From positions 2,542,001 to 2,606,000 of the forward strand of contig NZ_JAJJMM010000001.1 of the NCBI RefSeq assembly GCF_020905295.1: a stretch of 64,000 nt of DNA, given 5' to 3'. This DNA comes from Flavobacterium piscisymbiosum (GTDB lineage Bacteria; Bacteroidota; Bacteroidia; Flavobacteriales; Flavobacteriaceae). This document shows positions 28,701 through 40,400 of the stretch, one piece after another (position 1 is the stretch's first letter; every line of letters begins with the position of its first letter). The notes under the pieces are model-generated. The model searched no databases. It saw nothing but the letters and a program-made list of their open reading frames with translations, and was not told the origin of the DNA. Made by a program: the position numbers and the translations under genes.

Positions 28701-31700
28701 TACAAAACCACCTAGAAATCCTTTACCAGCTAAATTAATATTTGCTACTGTTTTTTCATCTCCATTACTAATAAATTCCCATTTAGGTGAAAGCCCAAAA
28801 CCGCCTGCCAATGCCCCAGAAGAACTACTTTGAAATCCATAAAACTTCCAGCCTCCGCTATGAATAATATCCCAGTCGTTATGAGATAGTACAGTTCCGG
28901 TTCCGTAATCCATTAAAAGATCTGTTTTACCGGACTCTCCCTTAGTGGCGAATGGATGTTTAAGTCCAAAAATACCATGGCCTAATTCGTGGGCCGCTGT
29001 TTTTAAGTCACCGTCACTAAATACAAAAGCATATTGACCTCCCAGAGGCATAAAACCTTTATATCCATCTTGTCCTGGTTTTCCGGTGTAGATGACGTAG
29101 TAGGTTTCGCTATTGTAAGTAAAATTAGGATTGGCTTCGATTTGATTTTTAATATCGATTTGGCCATTGCTGTAAAAATTGATAAGACCGCTGTCTCCGC
29201 ATTGTATTGCAGCCGGTAGTGAACCTATGGTTAAATCCTGAGCAGTTACATCAAATTTTATCCCGACTTTGTTATATACTTCATTAAGAAAATCTTTTGC
29301 GTTATCGGCACTTGGTGCATTTGCTCCGTTGACACTTAAAATCGTGACGTTAATAACGGGTTTTTGAGCAAGTTGCCATAGATTTACTTTACCGGCAATA
29401 TCTGATTTGCCTTCAATAGTTTTGGCAAGATCCTGAGGATCTTTTTGCGTCGCACCTTTTACAATAGCAATAATGCTTTCTTTTGAGAAGTTTAATGTTT
29501 TCGTGACAGTTATTATTGCTTCAGTATTGCTGTCATTCCATTTAAAGTTTACATCTGCACCTGCATTTGTTTTGAAAACAACGTCTTTTATTGTTTTTCC
29601 GTTTTTAAATTCGGCTTCAGCAATAAAGGTTTCCGGGCCATTTAAGTCAGATACTGCCTTATAATTTACATTATAAATACCTCCACTTTCCATCGGAATG
29701 GTTTCATAAGTGTCTTTTAGTTTTTGTGAACCTGAATCTGGGAGAACATCAAAAGCATATTGACTTTTTTCTCCATTTTTAAACGTTATTTTCACATCCG
29801 GAGAAGTAATTTTCACCACATCGCCGCTGGCAGACATACCGTTTGTATTTGCCGCAGTTGCTTTACCCCCTGCAGCAGCATTGGCAATAACCGGTGCACC
29901 CACGCCATTTGCCGGAATTGTTACTACTTTTCCTGTACTGTCTGTGTAAACTCTTTCGTATGGCGATTTCGCAATGGTTGATATTTGACCGTCTTTACCT
30001 GTTACTGTCGTACTTCCGTCTGCATTTAATACTACCGAAACTACTTCGTAATCGAACTTACCTTCTATAGGTTTTCCGTTACTGCCAAATACTTCATCAA
30101 ATGCACCATCGAGATTGGCAATGTTTTTCCAGGTAGGATCGTAACTCGCTATGATTTCTCCTGAAATTAATTTGAAATCAGTATTAATTCCAATATTATT
30201 AAACGTTATTCGAATACGCGTATGTTCACCAATATTGGTAGAATACTTGCTAATATCTCCTGCAATTTCGCCGGCTTTCTCATTTACTTTTGTTCCAACA
30301 TCAGCAACTTTATCTTTTATTTTTCCGGCAGAATTTTCTATTGAATCTCCTGTAGGATTGTCCAGACGATTAGAAACCTTAGTTGCAGTATTAGAAGCTA
30401 AATTTGCTGATGCATTGGCTGCTGCACCAACTTTTCCTGTAATTTCAGCTCCTTTGTTGGCAATATCCTTCAAATTATCAGCGGCATCAATCAGTTTTCT
30501 GAATTTTTCTATAAAAGGTAATGTTACATAACCTTCTCCACTAAAATTGCCATTGCTTCCGGTCGCTTTAATAACCACAATTGGAAAATCACCCGCCGTT
30601 ACAACATCATTTTGATAAAGATTTGGAAGCGGCGTTGTGTTGCCTAAATCGTTAGGGTCTGGTTTGATACCACAACCTTCAAAAGCAATTTCGTCTCTTG
30701 CAACAGTTGTAAATTCTTTGATTGTACTATGGGTATATTTACCGGGGTCGCAGGAAGAACCTACAGTGTATTCATAAACAGTATTTGGTTTTAGGTTGCT
30801 TATGGTTATGTTTTCTCTGGGAGTAACCTGCTTATACCATTCTGAATTGGCATTTTTTTCGCGATAATTTACCTGATAATCATAATTGTCGATATTACCG
30901 CTCCAGGCTATTTTTGCCTGATTTTCGCTAACGCCCGAAGTGGTTATAGCAAGTGGCGGAGTACAGGATATTTCATAATCAAAAGAAAAAATTTCGCTGT
31001 AACCGTTGTTTTTAAAAACACCTATTTCTTCGGCACCCAAAATAGCTTTTGCCTTAATTCGCCAGGCATATTTTTTACCGGGAATAAGTTGAGGTTCGTT
31101 GATGCTGTATTGCAGTGTTGTTGCTCTGGTTGTCTTTGTATATAACGGAGGAGAGTAAGCAAATGCGTTTTGAATTGGTGTATACTTATCCCAGATTTCA
31201 ACCAATGAAAATTCATATTCTACATTGCTTACATTGATGCTTCGCGGAGTCCAGCTGAAAATAATATTTTGAATATTCTGATGCATGATAGAAGCATTAT
31301 TCAGCGGAAGATTTAAAAAAGGAGGTTCGTTTTGAAAAATTATGGTATTGGTTCTTGTTTTACTGGACAGCTTTTTTCCTGTAGCAAAATCATATACTTC
31401 TACATAAATGTTATAAATTCCTTCTGGTAAAGGTTGTGCGTACTGATTTGGATTAACTCCCAACAGATTTTGATATTCAAAGTAAGGAGCAAGATCGACG
31501 TTTGTTAGTTGCAATGGAAAACCACCTTCAAGATACAACGGACGCGCGCCTACAACAAAATCGTTTGTATTAAAAGTAATTCCGTTGCCCTGAAAATAAA
31601 TTTTAAGCTTTACCTGACGATTAGAAATAGTCAAATCGTTTAGGACCAGCTGTATTTTTATCGGACTGTTTATTGTAGTAGCATTGGCATAATTATTTAG

Positions 31701-31844
31701 ATAAATAGGCGAGGGCTGTGTAAGCTGTGTCGTTATCGAAATAGGATATGTTTGCGCATAGCCCTCAAAACCAATAAGAGCGCACAATATCAACAAGTAT
31801 AAGTGTAATTTTTTTAGCATTTTGGGTAACTGATATTTATCCAT
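25719..31844 (-). CDS. TANFOR-like polymorphic toxin with zinc-protease motif and D-ExK nuclease tip
   Basis: This is a giant secreted protein of 2041 residues. The signal peptide fits a start at Met9 (31820): MLKKLHLYLLILCALIGFEGYAQ. Residues ~30-170 resemble the TANFOR domain known from Tannerella and Flavobacterium giants (recognised from memory). A fibronectin-III domain follows at ~290-380, then an Ala/Lys-rich helical stretch (~450-545). A metalloprotease-like site HELGHGIFGLKH (His952, Glu953, His956, His963) precedes LLMDYGTG. Helical pre-toxin segments and CTIC/CKVC pairs come next. The tip carries FADV...KIVECKSW, a PD-(D/E)XK nuclease pattern (Asp1899, Glu1909, Lys1911). There is no T9SS tail, so export must differ from its SprB-like neighbour. 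Predicted role: release of the nuclease tip into competitor cells. Architecture is seen; function is inferred. Confidence 0.75.
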   Translation of the reverse strand: MDKYQLPKMLKKLHLYLLILCALIGFEGYAQTYPISITTQLTQPSPIYLNNYANATTINSPIKIQLVLNDLTISNRQVKLKIYFQGNGITFNTNDFVVGARPLYLEGGFPLQLTNVDLAPYFEYQNLLGVNPNQYAQPLPEGIYNIYVEVYDFATGKKLSSKTRTNTIIFQNEPPFLNLPLNNASIMHQNIQNIIFSWTPRSINVSNVEYEFSLVEIWDKYTPIQNAFAYSPPLYTKTTRATTLQYSINEPQLIPGKKYAWRIKAKAILGAEEIGVFKNNGYSEIFSFDYEISCTPPLAITTSGVSENQAKIAWSGNIDNYDYQVNYREKNANSEWYKQVTPRENITISNLKPNTVYEYTVGSSCDPGKYTHSTIKEFTTVARDEIAFEGCGIKPDPNDLGNTTPLPNLYQNDVVTAGDFPIVVIKATGSNGNFSGEGYVTLPFIEKFRKLIDAADNLKDIANKGAEITGKVGAAANASANLASNTATKVSNRLDNPTGDSIENSAGKIKDKVADVGTKVNEKAGEIAGDISKYSTNIGEHTRIRITFNNIGINTDFKLISGEIIASYDPTWKNIANLDGAFDEVFGSNGKPIEGKFDYEVVSVVLNADGSTTVTGKDGQISTIAKSPYERVYTDSTGKVVTIPANGVGAPVIANAAAGGKATAANTNGMSASGDVVKITSPDVKITFKNGEKSQYAFDVLPDSGSQKLKDTYETIPMESGGIYNVNYKAVSDLNGPETFIAEAEFKNGKTIKDVVFKTNAGADVNFKWNDSNTEAIITVTKTLNFSKESIIAIVKGATQKDPQDLAKTIEGKSDIAGKVNLWQLAQKPVINVTILSVNGANAPSADNAKDFLNEVYNKVGIKFDVTAQDLTIGSLPAAIQCGDSGLINFYSNGQIDIKNQIEANPNFTYNSETYYVIYTGKPGQDGYKGFMPLGGQYAFVFSDGDLKTAAHELGHGIFGLKHPFATKGESGKTDLLMDYGTGTVLSHNDWDIIHSGGWKFYGFQSSSSGALAGGFGLSPKWEFISNGDEKTVANINLAGKGFLGGFVTNKGETKVTYAWAADKYIGDDNTSIITQTTKPVVDKSKIYLFYDNDKSCPNSKYLRTIYNKELESIIKAKDEKLLSKYIDRYNKSEYYVKDKETRSIYWGYLGCSTSNTGNGTGASSDEERLKDLISKLDIKIGDDSVAAEFIILDKNDPKYKEKLAEALKKVSYILATYDSTGKETLKLEYKLQIPKAIQDLFPNFKTSDNCMVDYINSSLATLHGNFIYKNMRPSDQALVEIATVFYQGFFGMWYCATNEESIANSNGFDQYLAGATHEAIAMIDVVLLVDGLATLAKEGLKVKVQSYVKYYENLKSINTTINKGGEIQPEQILGVVLIPPYNTLSDNIKKVVKIGNEFKKTYFTECNETKLKNGKTADICYYRYGQLTVMIFPILYTAGEYAVAKISQIAKLSKVSVSLAENAIKLNEKLIAKGVYLLEADGKTIIKNATTGEIIAVEGTAITDIEKALDNLSDFSGGGKVISLLDDIPVKGTPNSAGIYIEDVSTPIIQMNYEGNVISNSGFQNYSFEGNAARQLENVTNLTIVKEGKVIKMPQTDILTKHIPEVKNVPVIQLVPYNLTYYKGAQGSVELIVAETESVKGVVQVVYASAVVAKKIKEEEEKKQKCTICKERIENTTNSQLCLNLRRLQTNTNNLSAISKLCGITDLNNFVIKLLEFDIPNQKEFLKDIDESNGSDYICGNISKFDLDILKAWKLVQDARPNLQYRKDWAVLQEIKTILNNSNSLSTIGEIDGLKTIIQKNVSAPCKVCSSGNSDYIMLNNYLNYVNYFAINYKGAPGFDDVIGKKGILSGGIHQVNATAFVLRVLKENPSYIGTITGFELKIEVVNDANEKNTAFADVIENGNKIVECKSWKIDGLAFLNFVKDQTTITGSSKQFITYLSDASKVTSLDKLEYWFDSMKFNKNKDPQPIKEKFKQMLLNANNLSNKGEATFNAIWSNIPLRGSLFPQNKNEDDRDDAKDDFKELIKDTKSRFYNFITVK

Positions 31845-31877
31845 TAATTTGTTAGTTTGGTATCTTTAGGGTATACT

Positions 31878-34328
31878 TTATTTTTGAATATATTTTAAAT
31901 CAATTTCGTCGTTGGTACTGTTTTTAACGGCCAAATCATGATAAAAAGGAATTATTTTTACTTCGATAGTATCTACTATTTCAGTTTCGCTTTTCTTGTT
32001 TTTTATCAGCTTAAAAGCTTCTTCAATTTCTTGTGTACTAAATTGGGCAGCATTTTCATTTTGCTGAATTTCTTTTACAGGAGTTTTTGCAGCTGCAGCT
32101 ATTTCTTTAAGCATCCATCTGTGATTCCTTAATTGATTTCGGCTGTTATCGCTTCTTTCAACCAGTTTTAAATAGGAATTATAATTTGCTTTATTCGTAA
32201 TTTCAGTTTCATTTATACCATGTAATTTATGGCTGTTTACCCTGCCTATAGCAACAGAATAGGTGTTTTCGAGATTTTCATCTTTGTGGTTCATTTCCTT
32301 TTCCAGCTTTTGTAAAGCTTTAACAAAATAATCATTGTACTTTTCTATAGTCGCTGTTGCTGAGGCATACGCATCAAGATAATCCAGAATTTTTTCTTTT
32401 AATTCTTTATTATCAGGTGTAAGTGAAGCCAATGTAAGCAGATGCTCTAAATTATTCTTTTCTTCCGTCGGTAAAGGATGTATAGAAAGTTGTAATTCTT
32501 TTAGCTGTGCTAAAATTTCGTCTCGAGTTCCTTCAAAAATTTTATCGTTGAAATTTATTTTTAAAACGGGATCAGAGACTACTTTTTCTTCTGTTAAAGG
32601 TTCTCTTTTCGGACGCATTTTAATTTTATCAAACGAATAAGCATAGGTTAGAGTGGCAGTGAGATCATTGTTTTTTCTTCCCGTTGAATTACTGAATAAG
32701 GAGATTACACCTAGATTGAAATTGTGTTTTTGCAGATAAATATAAGATCCGTTAAGCCTTATATTAACAATGTCATTTTGTTTTTGGCCATCATTATAAC
32801 TAGTATTATAACTTGTTGAGGCATTAGTTGTCAGTTTTTTATCAAAAAATAGTTTTGATACTCCAATGGTTGGCCCAAAGATTAGATTTTTTCCTGAATC
32901 GGTTTTCCCGTAGGTATTATTTAAGGATCCGTTAAAGCTCAGATCTCTTTCCGGATAGCCAATACTGTAGGCGATCGCAGAATTGTAATAAGTAGAAGCA
33001 CCTCCCACAACGGTTTTACCTTGTTGTTGGTTTACGGCATCCTGTACAGAAAAATTGGCACTTATAGCTTTTTTTAAACGCTTGTCATTTTTTAATAAAT
33101 AATTGATGTTTAAAGCGGCATTTTGATTGACCTGCCTGAAGTTTAAAGTATCCAGATAATCGTAATTGGAAACCTGGTTGATATAATCAAACTGGTTACG
33201 GCTATTGGTATAAGATTGAAAATTAGAATAATTTATACTCAGGTTTAATTTATCATTGGGTCTGAAATCAGCATTCAGGGATGATACAAGACGTTTCATC
33301 TGACTTTGTTTTTGTTTGTCAAGATTGTCTTTTTGGAGCCCTAAATTTAAGGCTAATGACACTTTGTCTTTGAATATATTTTGTGTTGCATTAACTGTGA
33401 AATTTTCTAAATCATTATTAAAATAATACCCTCCTAAAGTCCTGTAATTGGGATCGATTCGTTCGTAACCCAGTCCTAAAGTTCCTTTTCCTGCGGGATA
33501 AACAAGCTGACCTTTAAAGGCATTATAACTTGTCGAGGTACTATTTTGATTTAATAGAAAAGAGGCAATTCCGTTTGCTTTTCCACGATTTGTATTTCGG
33601 GTATCTTCTGTAATACTACTGTTGGCATATTCTGTAAAAAACTGTAGTTTTTTAGCCAGGGTAAAACTCGTTTCAAAACTTACTGCAACATTCTCTTTTG
33701 GGGTGATGCTTAACTCAAAAGGAATAGGATTATGTAGTGAACTAATTTCGTCTTTGGCCTTGAATAGGGTAATGCCTAGTTTTATTTTTTCAAAATCATA
33801 GGTAGTTTTAAAACCATAGCCATATCTTTTGTATGTGGGCACAACGTCCGGATAATTTAAGTCGAATTCACTACTTTTTAATAATCTACCAAACATGGCA
33901 CTGACTTTAAAATTTCCCTGTGGAGTTAAATCAACTCCTAATCCTGTAAATTGATGTACGCTTAGCGTATAAGGTGAGAAAGTCATGCTTACATCACCAA
34001 TATGGGCTGTAATCCATTTGTAGGAAGGATGAATACTCAAACGATTCATCAATACAGGCTTACCATAACCAAATTTTTGATTGGTATAGGAAAACGAAAA
34101 CGGTAAATTGTACAATCCTGCGATGTTGATGTTGATGTTTCCGTTCAGGAAATAACTAAACGGATCTCTCTGGGCATTACCGGAATAGAAAATACTATTG
34201 GCTGATGCACCACCACTTACATTTATTAATTTGGCTTTGCCTAACTCCTGTACGTTAAAGTTTTGGGAAAAACCAAAAGCACTTATGAACAGGAGTGTAG
34301 TATTAAAAAGTATTTTTTTTACAATCAT
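31878..34328 (-). CDS. probable outer-membrane beta-barrel protein of the toxin locus
   Basis: This 816-residue protein has a Sec signal (LFNTTLLFISAFGFSQ). Residues ~30-600 are a long series of alternating amphipathic strands rich in Tyr, Phe and Asn (FSFSYTNQKFGYG, KGTLGLGYERIDPNYRTLGGYYF, LNLSINYSNFQSYTNSRNQ). This is what a large outer-membrane barrel looks like. The last ~200 residues change to charged helices (LQKLEKEMNHKDENLENTY, QSTQEIEEAFKLIKNKKSE-like), probably periplasmic. I do not recognise a named family. It lies 33 bp upstream of the toxin gene and downstream of the SprB-repeat gene on the same strand, so I infer a pore or anchor for display or export of the toxin. Barrel prediction is moderately sure, role speculative. 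Confidence 0.6.
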   Translation of the reverse strand: MIVKKILFNTTLLFISAFGFSQNFNVQELGKAKLINVSGGASANSIFYSGNAQRDPFSYFLNGNININIAGLYNLPFSFSYTNQKFGYGKPVLMNRLSIHPSYKWITAHIGDVSMTFSPYTLSVHQFTGLGVDLTPQGNFKVSAMFGRLLKSSEFDLNYPDVVPTYKRYGYGFKTTYDFEKIKLGITLFKAKDEISSLHNPIPFELSITPKENVAVSFETSFTLAKKLQFFTEYANSSITEDTRNTNRGKANGIASFLLNQNSTSTSYNAFKGQLVYPAGKGTLGLGYERIDPNYRTLGGYYFNNDLENFTVNATQNIFKDKVSLALNLGLQKDNLDKQKQSQMKRLVSSLNADFRPNDKLNLSINYSNFQSYTNSRNQFDYINQVSNYDYLDTLNFRQVNQNAALNINYLLKNDKRLKKAISANFSVQDAVNQQQGKTVVGGASTYYNSAIAYSIGYPERDLSFNGSLNNTYGKTDSGKNLIFGPTIGVSKLFFDKKLTTNASTSYNTSYNDGQKQNDIVNIRLNGSYIYLQKHNFNLGVISLFSNSTGRKNNDLTATLTYAYSFDKIKMRPKREPLTEEKVVSDPVLKINFNDKIFEGTRDEILAQLKELQLSIHPLPTEEKNNLEHLLTLASLTPDNKELKEKILDYLDAYASATATIEKYNDYFVKALQKLEKEMNHKDENLENTYSVAIGRVNSHKLHGINETEITNKANYNSYLKLVERSDNSRNQLRNHRWMLKEIAAAAKTPVKEIQQNENAAQFSTQEIEEAFKLIKNKKSETEIVDTIEVKIIPFYHDLAVKNSTNDEIDLKYIQK

Positions 34329-34417
34329 TCTTTATATTCTATGGAAATCAGTTTCTGAAATTTGTTCTCTACCGGTTCTCACTATTAATTGAAATTTTAT
34401 TGAACTGATTATCTTCT

Positions 34418-37400
34418 TTATTGAATGATTATTTTTCTTAATTTGTTTCCTTGCTGTGATTCAAACAATACGAAATAAATTCCTGAAGGAAGTCCGCTTA
34501 AGCTAAAGTTGAACAGGTAATTATCTTTCCCATCTTGTGTTTTAGAATCTATAAGCAGGTTGTTATTTAAATTGTATACTTTAACATGGGCAGGCATAAC
34601 TTTATTGAGTAAAACATCTACCGTGAAAACTCCATTTGAAGGATTAGGATAAATTTTTACATCAAACTTTTTCTGAACAGTAGTGTCATCAGGATCGTTC
34701 TCTTCATATTCTCCTTCAGTGACAATTATTTGTTTGGTTTGAAAAGCGGTACAATTTCCTTTTTTTGTATTCAGGGTAATGTCGTATTGTCCGGTTTTAC
34801 TAAAACTTATCTCGGCAAAATCTTTGTTTTTAGAAATAACAGTGGCATTAGGTGGCAAAACCCATTCTATCTCATCAGCAATCGGGTTACTAATATCCAC
34901 AATCACTATTTTTTCATTTTTAAATACCTGACTTGACACGGCAAACTCAGCACTTATTGCCGTGTTCTGACTTGATATTTTGATAGTGTCCGTCGCTTGG
35001 CATCCTAATTTATTGGTTACAATAACCGTATAATTTGCAGGTTCAGAAACGGTAATCATGGCTTTATTACTAGTAAATCCTTTGTCAGATTTCCAGAAAT
35101 AAGTTGCTTTATCATCGTCTATAGTAGCATTAATGGTTAAGGTTTGGTCAAAACATAATGTTACATCTTCTCCAAGATTAATAACATCTTTTGGAGGGTT
35201 TTCGATTTTGTAATTATGATTAATGACACATCCTTTGCTATCTGTTATTGTCACAGAATAATCTCCGGCAGCAGCTCCGCTTAATATATTCGATTTTTCA
35301 CCAGTATTCCAGAGGTAAGTATAAGGGGCTTTTCCTCCGGAAGAAGTCACTTCAATTGTGGCATCAGAACCTTCGTAGCAGGTTGGAATTACAATTTTTT
35401 CGGCTGCAGCCAAATGAATTGGAGCCGTTATAGTAACACTTTTTGTAATGGTACAACCATGACTATCTGTTACTAAAACCGAATAATCTGATGGCGGGAC
35501 GTTTTGTATACTACCTGTTTTTGCTCCCGTATTCCACATATAATAATAAGGTGCTGTTCCTCCTGATGGCGTTGCGTTGATAGTCCAGTCATTTGAATCT
35601 CCACATAGCGTATAATCAGAAGTTAATATGTTGTCGAGAATTGCAGGTTCTGTAACAATCAAAGTGGTGCTTTTTGCTTCATTACCATTAGAATCTGTAG
35701 CTGTCACATAATAGGAACCTTTGCCAATATTATTTAAAATAGTGCTTGTTGCTAATACATTGACAGCACCATTTGCATACCATTTATAAGTATAATTTTC
35801 TCCGGGTTTTAAAAATCCTCCTATAGTGGTTGGTTTTAAGCTTCCGTTTTTATCATCACGACATAAAATAACATTTTGAACCGCAATACTAGTTTCTAAA
35901 AGAGGTGGTTCTGTTACTTCTAACAAAGGAGATGTCAGATTACAACCTTTAGCATCTGTAATAATTACATAATATTTTCCGGCAGATAAATTTTCTGCGG
36001 TATTTGTAATTTGGTTAATGTTGGTATTATCATTCTTAAACCATTGATAAGTATAATTGCCATTTGCTCCTTGTACTGTAATGGCAATCGAACCATTACT
36101 TAATCCTTTTCCGGTAGCAGGAAGAGATATCGTATTACTAATACTCAATGCAGTTGGTGACGTAACCTGAATAGCAGCGCCCGTACTTTTACATTGTTGA
36201 GAATCTTGTACATAAATGGTATATTCACCTTCAGCCAAATCGCTAATAGTAGTTTTGACTCCGCTTGAAAAATTCTGCCAGTCTTTAATCAATACTCCCT
36301 TATAAAAATAGCGATAACTGAAATTGCCATTTCCTCCGGCAGCAGTTAGAGTAATTTTTCCGTTACTGTCACCAATACATTTTACAGGTTCTTGTGACAT
36401 AGAGAAAGTTACCAGATCTGGTTGGGTAATATTGATAGTGTTACTGGTTACCTCAACTTTTTTAGAATCTTTTATAATAGCATAATAACGGCCTGGTTTT
36501 GCATTTACAAGATTTAAATTTTCAGTGGTTAATATGGCAGTAGATAATAAAGTATTGTCCAGGTACCATGAAATTGTTTTAATACCAAAACCACCATTTG
36601 CATTTATATTTAGGACCCCATTATTAGCTTCATAGCAAGTAACTAATTGAGTCTGATTGATGCTGAGAGTTAATGGATTGTCTGTAAAATCAAAATCAGC
36701 ATATTTTATACATCCTGTATCATCTTTAGCAGAGATATAATAATGATCCTTAATTAGTCCGGTAAAGTCTACGGTTTTTACAGCACTGTTTGCAACAGTA
36801 TTTAGAATCGTTTCATTGCCTGATGCATCTTTTGTGTAAAACTTATATTCGTAGTTTGATTTCCCTCCGGTAATTTCAAAATGTAATTTACCATCATTTC
36901 CGTTATTGGCAGAAGGATTAGTATAGGTAATTTTATCGATGTCAAAACCAAAATCTGCAGGTTGCGTAATTTCGATGTTTTCTAAAACACCAATACAATA
37001 AGCGGCATTTCCGGAATTGTAATTTGCATCACGAACTTCAACCGCATATGTGCCTGCAAATAATGCATTTAATGATGTGGGTATAAAGTTTTCATAAGTA
37101 TTAGTTGCAGTATTTTTTCTTTTCCATTGATAGGTATATTCTGGATTTCCGTTGACTAAAAGAGGTGTTCCTCCCGAAACCGAGATAGCAATTGTTCCGT
37201 CCTGATCTCCAAAACAATTTACGTTGGATCTTGAAGTTAATTTAACCACAATTGGAGTAGGTTGGGTAAATTTTACGTCGATAGTATTAGATTCAATTCC
37301 GCTTATATCAGTAGCAGTAAGACTATAGTCTCCGTCTGCAATATCGTTGAAATTAGCCACATTACCATTTTTTGTAATGGTAACTCCGTTTGCTTTATTT

Positions 37401-40400
37401 TTTAATTTGTAGCTGTAGGTTCTATCAGACTGATTTTGATTGTAAGTAGCTCCTCCTGTCGCAATCGCATTTAGTGAACCCAATAAACCGTTACATTTTG
37501 ATTGCAAATGCGTTTCTGAAAGTATAGGTTTTGTAGGCTGATAAACATCATAACTTTTTGAATCATGACAACCATTTAAATCGGTTACTAAAACGGTATA
37601 CGTACCTGCAATAACATTAGAAAGGGTCGAACTGTTGGTGCCTACAGTAGCTCCTGAGCTATTTTTCCATTCATAAGAGTATGTCCCGGTTCCGCCCGTG
37701 GCAGTTATTGTTATTTTTCCTGTAGCCAATCCAAAACCAGTGGTTGGCGTAACGACCTGATTTGAAATATGTAATGAAGCTGAAGGCTGCTTAATAATCA
37801 CAGTTTGTTCAGTAGTCTGGCAACTATTTCCATCCACGACTCTTACAATATAAGTTCCTTCGCTCAATCCTGAAACAGTACTATTTTGATTTTCAATTGT
37901 TCCTCCATTACAAATAATGGTGTAAGGTTTAGTTCCTCCGGTAATAGTTAGTTTTGCAGTACCATTATTTCCTCCATAGCATGATACATCTGCTTTTGTA
38001 AAAGTAAATTGTAATTGATCCGGTTGGGCAATTATTATATTTTCTAAAATTCCGATACAGCTTGAAGGATTTGTCGCATCATAATTAGCATCACGAACTT
38101 CTACTGAATATTTTCCGTAGAAAAGATTAATTTGAGTTGGATTATCAGTTCCTATTGGTTCGTAAATAAGATTTAAGAGATTTAATTTTTTCCAGACATA
38201 ATGATAGGGAGCACCTACAGTAAAAGGAGTTCCTCCTGAAACAGACACGGATAATTTTCCGTCCTGATCACCAAAACAAGTTAGTACTTTTTTAACAGCA
38301 GATGTTTCTGTAATTAAAATAGGATCTGGCTGTTTGAGTTCAACGTAGCCTGTCGTGATTATTGTGCCATTTTTATAACTGGTTGTAGCAATAGTTGAGA
38401 CATTTGCTTTTGAATCTGTTGCGGTTATTTTGTATTGACCTATTGGTAATCCGGTGAAATTGGCAGAGTTTCCAATCTGTTTTTCTTTAAAGACATTGTT
38501 TAGAAATAGTTCATATGTGTACTGCCTGTCTGATTGTTGCTGTGCTATTTCTGCACCTCCTTTTGCAACAGCAATAATACTACCTTGCCCTCCATTACAT
38601 TTTGTATTTGTAGCAGTAACATCAAGCGTTAGGACTGCTGGTTCTTTTATTTCGAATATAGCCGATGTGATTGCACAGCCAAGATTATCTTTATTTTTGT
38701 CGATAACTACTGCAATGTATTTTCCGGCTGGTCTGTCTTTAAGTAAATTAGAATTTTCGTTTGCGATTAATTTGCTTTCATCAACTATTTCTCCTATATA
38801 CCATTTGTACGAATAGTTTCCCCATCCTCCGGTATTCGTTAGTTTTATGTTTCCGTTTAGAAGGGAGTTTCCTGTAGCGTTTACAATTGTTTCAGTACCA
38901 AATGCCAAAGGGAGTGCTGGTTCTTTAATTTCAATTTCTTGTGTCGCGATAACACAATTATTATCATCAGAAACAGTAACAGTGCATTTGCCTGCCTTAA
39001 GGCCTTTAATGTTTTGATTTGGGATATCTATTATAGTACCTAAAATTGGAGGGCCGCATGAAATTTTATAGATAGGTTTGTTGTTTGTATCTTTTTTAAA
39101 GGTTCCGCCTGTAATATTTAATTGTATTGATCCATCGCCAGAACTTTTGCAGGTTACATCTGTTGTAGTATAGGAGAATTCTAGTTTATTGGGAGAACTG
39201 ATGACAATGTTTTCTAAGATAGAAATACATTGATTAGGGTTACTAGAATCATAATTATCATCACGAATTTCTACTGAATAGATTCCGGCTTCCAGTAACG
39301 TAGGATTAAGGTTGTTGTTTACTGCTATAGCAGAAGTGCCTTTTTTCCAAATATAAGTGTACGGAGTTTTTCCACCGGTTACATTTATGGCGATCGAACC
39401 ATTTTTGTCTCCAAAGCATTTTAAGTCTTTAAACCCGCCAGCTACTTCCTGAATGATGATAGGTGTTGCCGGGGCTACTGTAACAGAAAATGATTCCTGA
39501 CAAAAACTATTTGAAGCAGTTACGGTATAGTTTCCTGCTGTTAAACCTGATTTTGTTGATTCGGTTTGTGCCGAAATAATATTGTCTGTTAATTCGATAA
39601 GTGTTTCCGGACTCGTTCCTTTATACCATCTAAAGGTATAAGTAGAATTTGCCGGTGCATTTGTAATTTTGATGTTGGCTTTTCCATCACTTCCATTAAA
39701 ACACTTCACCGGTGTTTGGGACGTTGCTGCAGTAATATTAGGATTGGTAGAATCAGGAACATAGATAGTAAACGAAGTTGTATTATTGTCTCCATCAGTT
39801 ACTATAACTTTATAATTACCTGCTTTGATGCCTGTTAAAGAAGAACTTTCCTGACCTTGAAATTCTTTTTCAACGAAAGGCAAACTACCTATTAGTTCAA
39901 TCCATTTAAACTTTATTACGCCATTACCTCCTGAGGCTTGTGCTGTAAGATTAGTTGTGCCCCCCTGACAGCTTATAGCAGTTGGAGTAGAGATGCTTAC
40001 ATTTAATGCTTTTAGTACATAAGGTCCTTTTGTGATGGAACAGTCAGTTTCATTTGGGTCGATTGTACTCTTATCTGTAATTTTTACATAATAAGTACCG
40101 TCTCCTAAACCTCTTGGGTTATTTGGACTTTGTGGCAGAGGAACACTGAAAACTGTTCCGTCTTTAGTCCAGATATAGTTGTAATTTCCATATCCTTTAG
40201 TAGGATTTATTGAAATACTACCATTGGTGTTGCCCGGCGCAGGTTGATTTATTGTAGGCTCTGCCACTAATAGAGCACTTTGAGGCCCGGAAATTGTTCT
40301 ATTATTACTTTGTACAGTTAATGGAGCACTAATAGTACCTGAAGAAGGTACTTCGTTATCTTTTATATTAAATTTAAAATTGCCTGGCGAAAAACCAGTT

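Noticed and set aside
30151..30531. 126-codon plus-strand frame opposite the toxin gene
   Set aside because: It mirrors the Ala/Lys-rich helical coding region of the toxin on the other strand; composition is that of an antisense shadow.
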